The notes beneath the pieces are model-generated. The model had not been told where the DNA came from, made no database searches, and was given only the letters and a program-made list of their open reading frames with translations. A stretch of 8,314 nucleotides of DNA from Candidatus Rokuibacteriota bacterium (lineage in GTDB: Bacteria; Methylomirabilota; Methylomirabilia; Rokubacteriales; CSP1-6). Positions 6,117 to 8,314 of the stretch are shown here, one piece after another. Positions within the stretch are counted from its first letter, which is position 1; each line of letters starts with the position of its first letter. The stretch spans positions 1 to 8,314 of the forward strand of contig JACQCN010000467.1 in assembly GCA_016201575.1 (NCBI GenBank), in the 5' to 3' direction. A program made the position numbers and the translations under genes.

Positions 6117-6476
6117 TCAGGCCGTGGTCTGCGCCTTGGCGGTCTCGGCGAGCTTCGCGAAGCCCGTGGGATCGTTGACGGCGAGGTCGGCGAGGATCTT
6201 CCGGTCCAGCCCGATGCCCGCGCGCTTGAGCCCCGCCATGAAGACGGAGTACGAGAGCCCCGCCTGACGGCAGGCGGCGTTGAGCCGGATGATCCAGAGG
6301 GCCCGCGCCCGGCGCTTCTTCTGCTTCCGGTCGCGGTAGGCGAACGCCCCCGCCCGCAGCACCGTCTCCTTCGCCGTGCGATAGAGCTTGCGGCGGCCGC
6401 CGAAGTAGCCCTTGGCCTTCTTCAGCACCTTCTTGCGACGCTGGCGGGTCTTGGGCCCGCCCTTGGCCCGTGGCAT
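6117..6476 (-). CDS. rplT: 50S ribosomal protein bL20
   Basis: bL20 is an early-binding 23S rRNA protein needed for 50S assembly, and in several bacteria it also represses its own operon. The 119-residue protein is normal length. It opens with the hallmark basic extension [24 protein letters not shown], quoted here only as its class; the key conserved points are the R/K-rich first 25 residues, [15 protein letters not shown], and the [19 protein letters not shown] block (about 60-78). A globular C-terminal part with [17 protein letters not shown] follows. The ATG at 6476 has a strong AGGAGG (6485-6490) 8 nt upstream. The TGA is 2 nt before the pheS start. I did not find an obvious bL20-binding pseudoknot leader, but folding was not computed. 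Confidence 0.98.
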   Translation of the reverse strand: MPRAKGGPKTRQRRKKVLKKAKGYFGGRRKLYRTAKETVLRAGAFAYRDRKQKKRRARALWIIRLNAACRQAGLSYSVFMAGLKRAGIGLDRKILADLAVNDPTGFAKLAETAKAQTTA

Positions 6477-6484
6477 GCGTTCTT

Positions 6485-6490
6485 CCTCCT
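6485..6490 (-). promoter_or_regulatory. Ribosome binding site of rplT
   Basis: AGGAGG on the minus strand, 8 nt before the rplT ATG and inside the 25-nt gap after rpmI. The same motif and spacing recur before rpmI (AGGAG, 6708-6712) and infC (AGGAG, 7247-7251), which makes the infC start call stronger. Confidence 0.8.
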
Positions 6491-6501
6491 GGTGATATCG
6501 C

Positions 6502-6699
6502 TTACAGGTACGGGAGCAGGACGGTCAGGCGCCGCTCGTCGGCCTTGGCGACGAGCTTCCCCTTGCGCAGGTGCCGCCGCCGCTTGGGCTTCTTGCCCTG
6601 GAGCTTGTGCTGCTTCCAGCCCCCGGCCCGCTTGAGCTTGCCCGACGCGGTCTTCTTCAGGCGCTTGGCCGCGCCCCGCTTGGTCTTCATCTTCGGCAT
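6502..6699 (-). CDS. rpmI: 50S ribosomal protein bL35
   Basis: bL35 is a small, very basic 50S subunit protein. The 65-residue product has the expected family length and opening ([20 protein letters not shown]), with the central [14 protein letters not shown] block and the [12 protein letters not shown] stretch. The typical end has two leucine/proline-containing residues after LTVLLPY. The ATG at 6699 is preceded by AGGAG (6708-6712) at 8 nt. This Shine-Dalgarno overlaps the TAG stop of infC (6711-6713), so translation of the two is likely coupled. rplT follows after 25 nt. infC-rpmI-rplT is the classic order in most bacteria and implies one transcript. Confidence 0.98.
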   Translation of the reverse strand: MPKMKTKRGAAKRLKKTASGKLKRAGGWKQHKLQGKKPKRRRHLRKGKLVAKADERRLTVLLPYL

Positions 6700-6710
6700 G
6701 GGCCTGTCTC

Positions 6711-7238
6711 CTAGTGGTGGGCCTTCGGGCTGAGGAGCATGCTCAGCATCCGGCCTTCCATCCGGGGATGGTTCTCCACCATCGCGATGTCGACGACGGC
6801 GGCGGTCATCTTGTTGAGCATCTTCCAGCCCAGCTCCGTGTGCGCCATCTCGCGGCCCTTGAACCGCACGGTGACCTTCGCCTTGTTGCCTTCCTCGAGG
6901 AACCGCCGCACGTGCTTCAGCTTGAACTCGAAGTCGTGCTTCTCGGTCTTCGGGCCCATCTTGACTTCCTTGACGACGATCACCGTCTGCTTCTTGCGGG
7001 CCTCCTTCTGCCGCCGCGCCTGCATGTACTTGTACTTGCCGAAGTCCATGATGCGGCAGACGGGCGGCGCCGCCTCGGGCGCGACCTCGACGAGGTCGAG
7101 CTCGCGCTGGCGGGCGACGTCCAGGGCCTGGGGCAGCGGCATGACGCCGAGCTGCTCGCCGTCCTGCGTGACCACCCGCACCTCGCGGGCGCGGATGCCT
7201 TCGTTGATCCTGATCTCTGGTGCTTTTGCCGGTGGTAT
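6711..7238 (-). CDS. infC: Translation initiation factor IF-3, ATA start
   Basis: IF3 binds the 30S subunit, prevents premature 50S joining and checks start-codon and initiator-tRNA pairing. The first standard start in frame (GTG at 7181) would give only 156 residues and cut into the N-domain. Upstream codons read ATA then PPAKAPEIRINEGIRARE, followed by VRVVTQDGEQLGV. RINEGIRAREVRVV is the conserved IF3 N-terminus. Starting at ATA (7238) gives 175 residues, the usual length. AGGAG (7247-7251) is 8 nt upstream, the same spacing as in rpmI and rplT. The N-domain covers about 1-75, a basic helical linker about 75-90, and the C-domain follows (VKMGPKTEKHDFEFK; KVTVRFKGREM). Rare starts such as AUU or AUA are known for infC and let IF3 discriminate against its own mRNA. 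The TAG stop overlaps the rpmI ribosome site. Confidence 0.93.
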   Translation of the reverse strand: MPPAKAPEIRINEGIRAREVRVVTQDGEQLGVMPLPQALDVARQRELDLVEVAPEAAPPVCRIMDFGKYKYMQARRQKEARKKQTVIVVKEVKMGPKTEKHDFEFKLKHVRRFLEEGNKAKVTVRFKGREMAHTELGWKMLNKMTAAVVDIAMVENHPRMEGRMLSMLLSPKAHH

Positions 7239-7246
7239 GGGTGTGA

Positions 7247-7251
7247 CTCCT
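7247..7251 (-). promoter_or_regulatory. Ribosome binding site supporting the infC ATA start
   Basis: AGGAG on the minus strand, 8 nt before ATA at 7236-7238. No purine-rich site stands before the downstream GTG at 7181. This site decides the start of IF3. Confidence 0.75.
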
Positions 7252-7288
7252 AGACGCCGTCGTGCACAGCGCGCGCGGGGGGGAGCAC

Positions 7289-7305
7289 CGCCCGCGCTCG
7301 CGGGG
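7289..7305 (-). other. GC-rich hairpin between thrS and infC
   Basis: CCCGCG and CGCGGG (7291-7304) are perfectly complementary in the 88-nt gap between the thrS stop and the infC ATA. No T-tract follows, so it is not a classical terminator; read-through into infC is expected. It may attenuate or stabilise the message, or be chance in GC-rich DNA. Confidence 0.3.
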
Positions 7306-7326
7306 CGCCGGCGGCTGGCCGCTTCC

Positions 7327-8314
7327 TCACGAGCGGCCCACCGTGAGAGTGACGGTACGGGACCCGATCTCGTGGGCCAGGTCGGCCAGGACGCGGTCGA
7401 CCGGCACCGCGCCCCGGTCCTCGCCGGTCCGATAGCGGAGGCTCGCGGTCCCGTTCTGCGCCTCGCGCTCGCCCACGACCAGCATGTACGGGACCTTCTG
7501 GAGCTGGGCCTCGCGGATCCGGTAGCCGAGCTTCTCGTTGCGGTCGTCGAGCTCGGCGCGGACGCGCCCCTCCACGAGCCGGCCGTGCACCGTGCGCGCG
7601 TAGGCGGCGTGCTTCTCGCTCACGGGCAGCACGCGCGCCTGCACCGGGGCGAGCCAGGTCGGGAACGCCCCCGCGAAGTGCTCGGTGATGATCCCGATGA
7701 AGCGCTCGAAGGAGCCGAAGATCGCCCGGTGGATCGCCACCGGGCGCTTGGGCTGCCCGTCCGCGTCGATGTAGGTCAGGTCGAAGCGCTCGGGCAGCAT
7801 GGTGAGATCGAGCTGGACCGTGGCGATCTGCCAGTCGCGGCCCAGCACGTCCTGGATCCCGATGTCGATCTTCGGGCCGTAGAACGCCCCGTCGCCCGGC
7901 TTCACCTCGTAGGCGAGGCCGTTGGCGTCGAGAGCGGCGTGCAGCGCCTGCTCGGCGGCGTCCCACTGCGGGGCGGTACCGAGGTAGCTCGGCGGCCGCG
8001 TCGCCAGCCGGAACGACGGCGCCAGGTTGAAGACCTTGTAGAACTCCCGCACCAGCTCGAGCACGCCCGTGATCTCGTCCTGCATCTGGTCCGGGCGGCA
8101 GTAGATGTGCGCGTCGTCCTGCGTGAACTGGCGCACGCGGAACAGGCCGGTCAGGGTGCCGGAGCGCTCGTTCCGGTGCAGGTGCCCCATCTCGCTGAGC
8201 CGGAGCGGCAGGTCGCGGTAGGACCGCCGCGCGTGCCGGTAGACGAAGGTCGACTCCGGGCAGTTCATCGGCTTGAGGCTGTAGACCTGCTCGTCCACCT
8301 CGAGCGTGAACATG
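7327..8314 (-). CDS. thrS: Threonyl-tRNA synthetase, C-terminal part (5' end outside window)
   Basis: ThrRS is a class II synthetase that charges tRNA-Thr in the cytoplasm. The visible 328 residues cover most of the catalytic core and the anticodon domain; the TGS and editing domains (about half the usual length) lie beyond the window edge. The Met at the edge is internal. The three zinc ligands that recognise threonine are present, as Cys18 (LKPMNCPES), His69 (FTQDDAHIYC) and His195 (PVAIHRAIFGS), numbered within the fragment. Motif 2 is around SEMGHLHRNERSGTLTGLFR (40-59), motif 3 around HRAIFGSFERFIG (195-207). The anticodon-binding domain runs from about 218 (TWLAPVQARVLPVSEKHA) to the end, including NEKLGYRIREAQLQKVPYML. 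NCPES replaces the NCPGH of E. coli, a variant known in other lineages. The TGA at 7327 is 88 nt before infC; thrS-infC is a conserved pair. Confidence 0.97.
   Translation of the reverse strand, partial: MFTLEVDEQVYSLKPMNCPESTFVYRHARRSYRDLPLRLSEMGHLHRNERSGTLTGLFRVRQFTQDDAHIYCRPDQMQDEITGVLELVREFYKVFNLAPSFRLATRPPSYLGTAPQWDAAEQALHAALDANGLAYEVKPGDGAFYGPKIDIGIQDVLGRDWQIATVQLDLTMLPERFDLTYIDADGQPKRPVAIHRAIFGSFERFIGIITEHFAGAFPTWLAPVQARVLPVSEKHAAYARTVHGRLVEGRVRAELDDRNEKLGYRIREAQLQKVPYMLVVGEREAQNGTASLRYRTGEDRGAVPVDRVLADLAHEIGSRTVTLTVGRS

Noticed and set aside
7250..7966. A 238-codon minus-strand frame overlapping the thrS end
   Set aside because: It is an alternative frame of thrS with low-complexity Arg/Ala/Gly composition and no family resemblance.

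Overview
This is a GC-rich chromosomal window in which every supported gene lies on the minus strand. Read in the direction of transcription (from high to low coordinates), the order is thrS (5' end outside the window), infC, rpmI, rplT, pheS, pheT, a small coiled-coil gene, zapA, 6S RNA (ssrS) and rny. It is a conserved bacterial housekeeping cluster. It joins translation genes (two aminoacyl-tRNA synthetases, IF3, ribosomal proteins bL35 and bL20) to FtsZ-ring assembly (zapA and a ZapB-like partner), the global RNA-polymerase regulator 6S RNA, and the membrane endoribonuclease RNase Y. The gene order, the high GC and the presence of RNase Y suggest a GC-rich, Gram-negative-type lineage such as Rokubacteria/Methylomirabilota or a deltaproteobacterium-like group. 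That placement is an inference from general knowledge, not something the window proves.

Region by region (minus strand): 8314-7327 is the catalytic core and anticodon domain of ThrRS. Region 7238-6711 is IF3, whose real start appears to be a non-canonical ATA codon, 19 codons upstream of the first GTG. Regions 6699-6502 and 6476-6117 encode bL35 and bL20. Regions 6114-5092 and 4997-2586 encode PheRS alpha and beta. Region 2479-2261 encodes a 72-residue leucine-zipper-like protein. It is flanked by two nearly identical copies, about 66-70 bp long and in opposite orientation, of a hairpin-rich repeat (2172-2241 and 2515-2580). Region 2169-1879 is zapA. Region 1850-1665 is a 6S RNA with its own possible promoter. 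Region 1578-22 is rny, preceded by a strong extended -10 promoter.

I found no new enzyme system, phage, CRISPR array or defence island. The least ordinary parts are the inverted-repeat pair around the coiled-coil gene, the ATA start of infC, and the zapA-6S-rny arrangement with overlapping control signals. Long open frames on the plus strand are GC-driven shadows of the real genes. No intergenic stretch longer than 300 bases exists; the largest, 1579-1878 (300 bases), is filled by 6S RNA and the rny promoter and leader.
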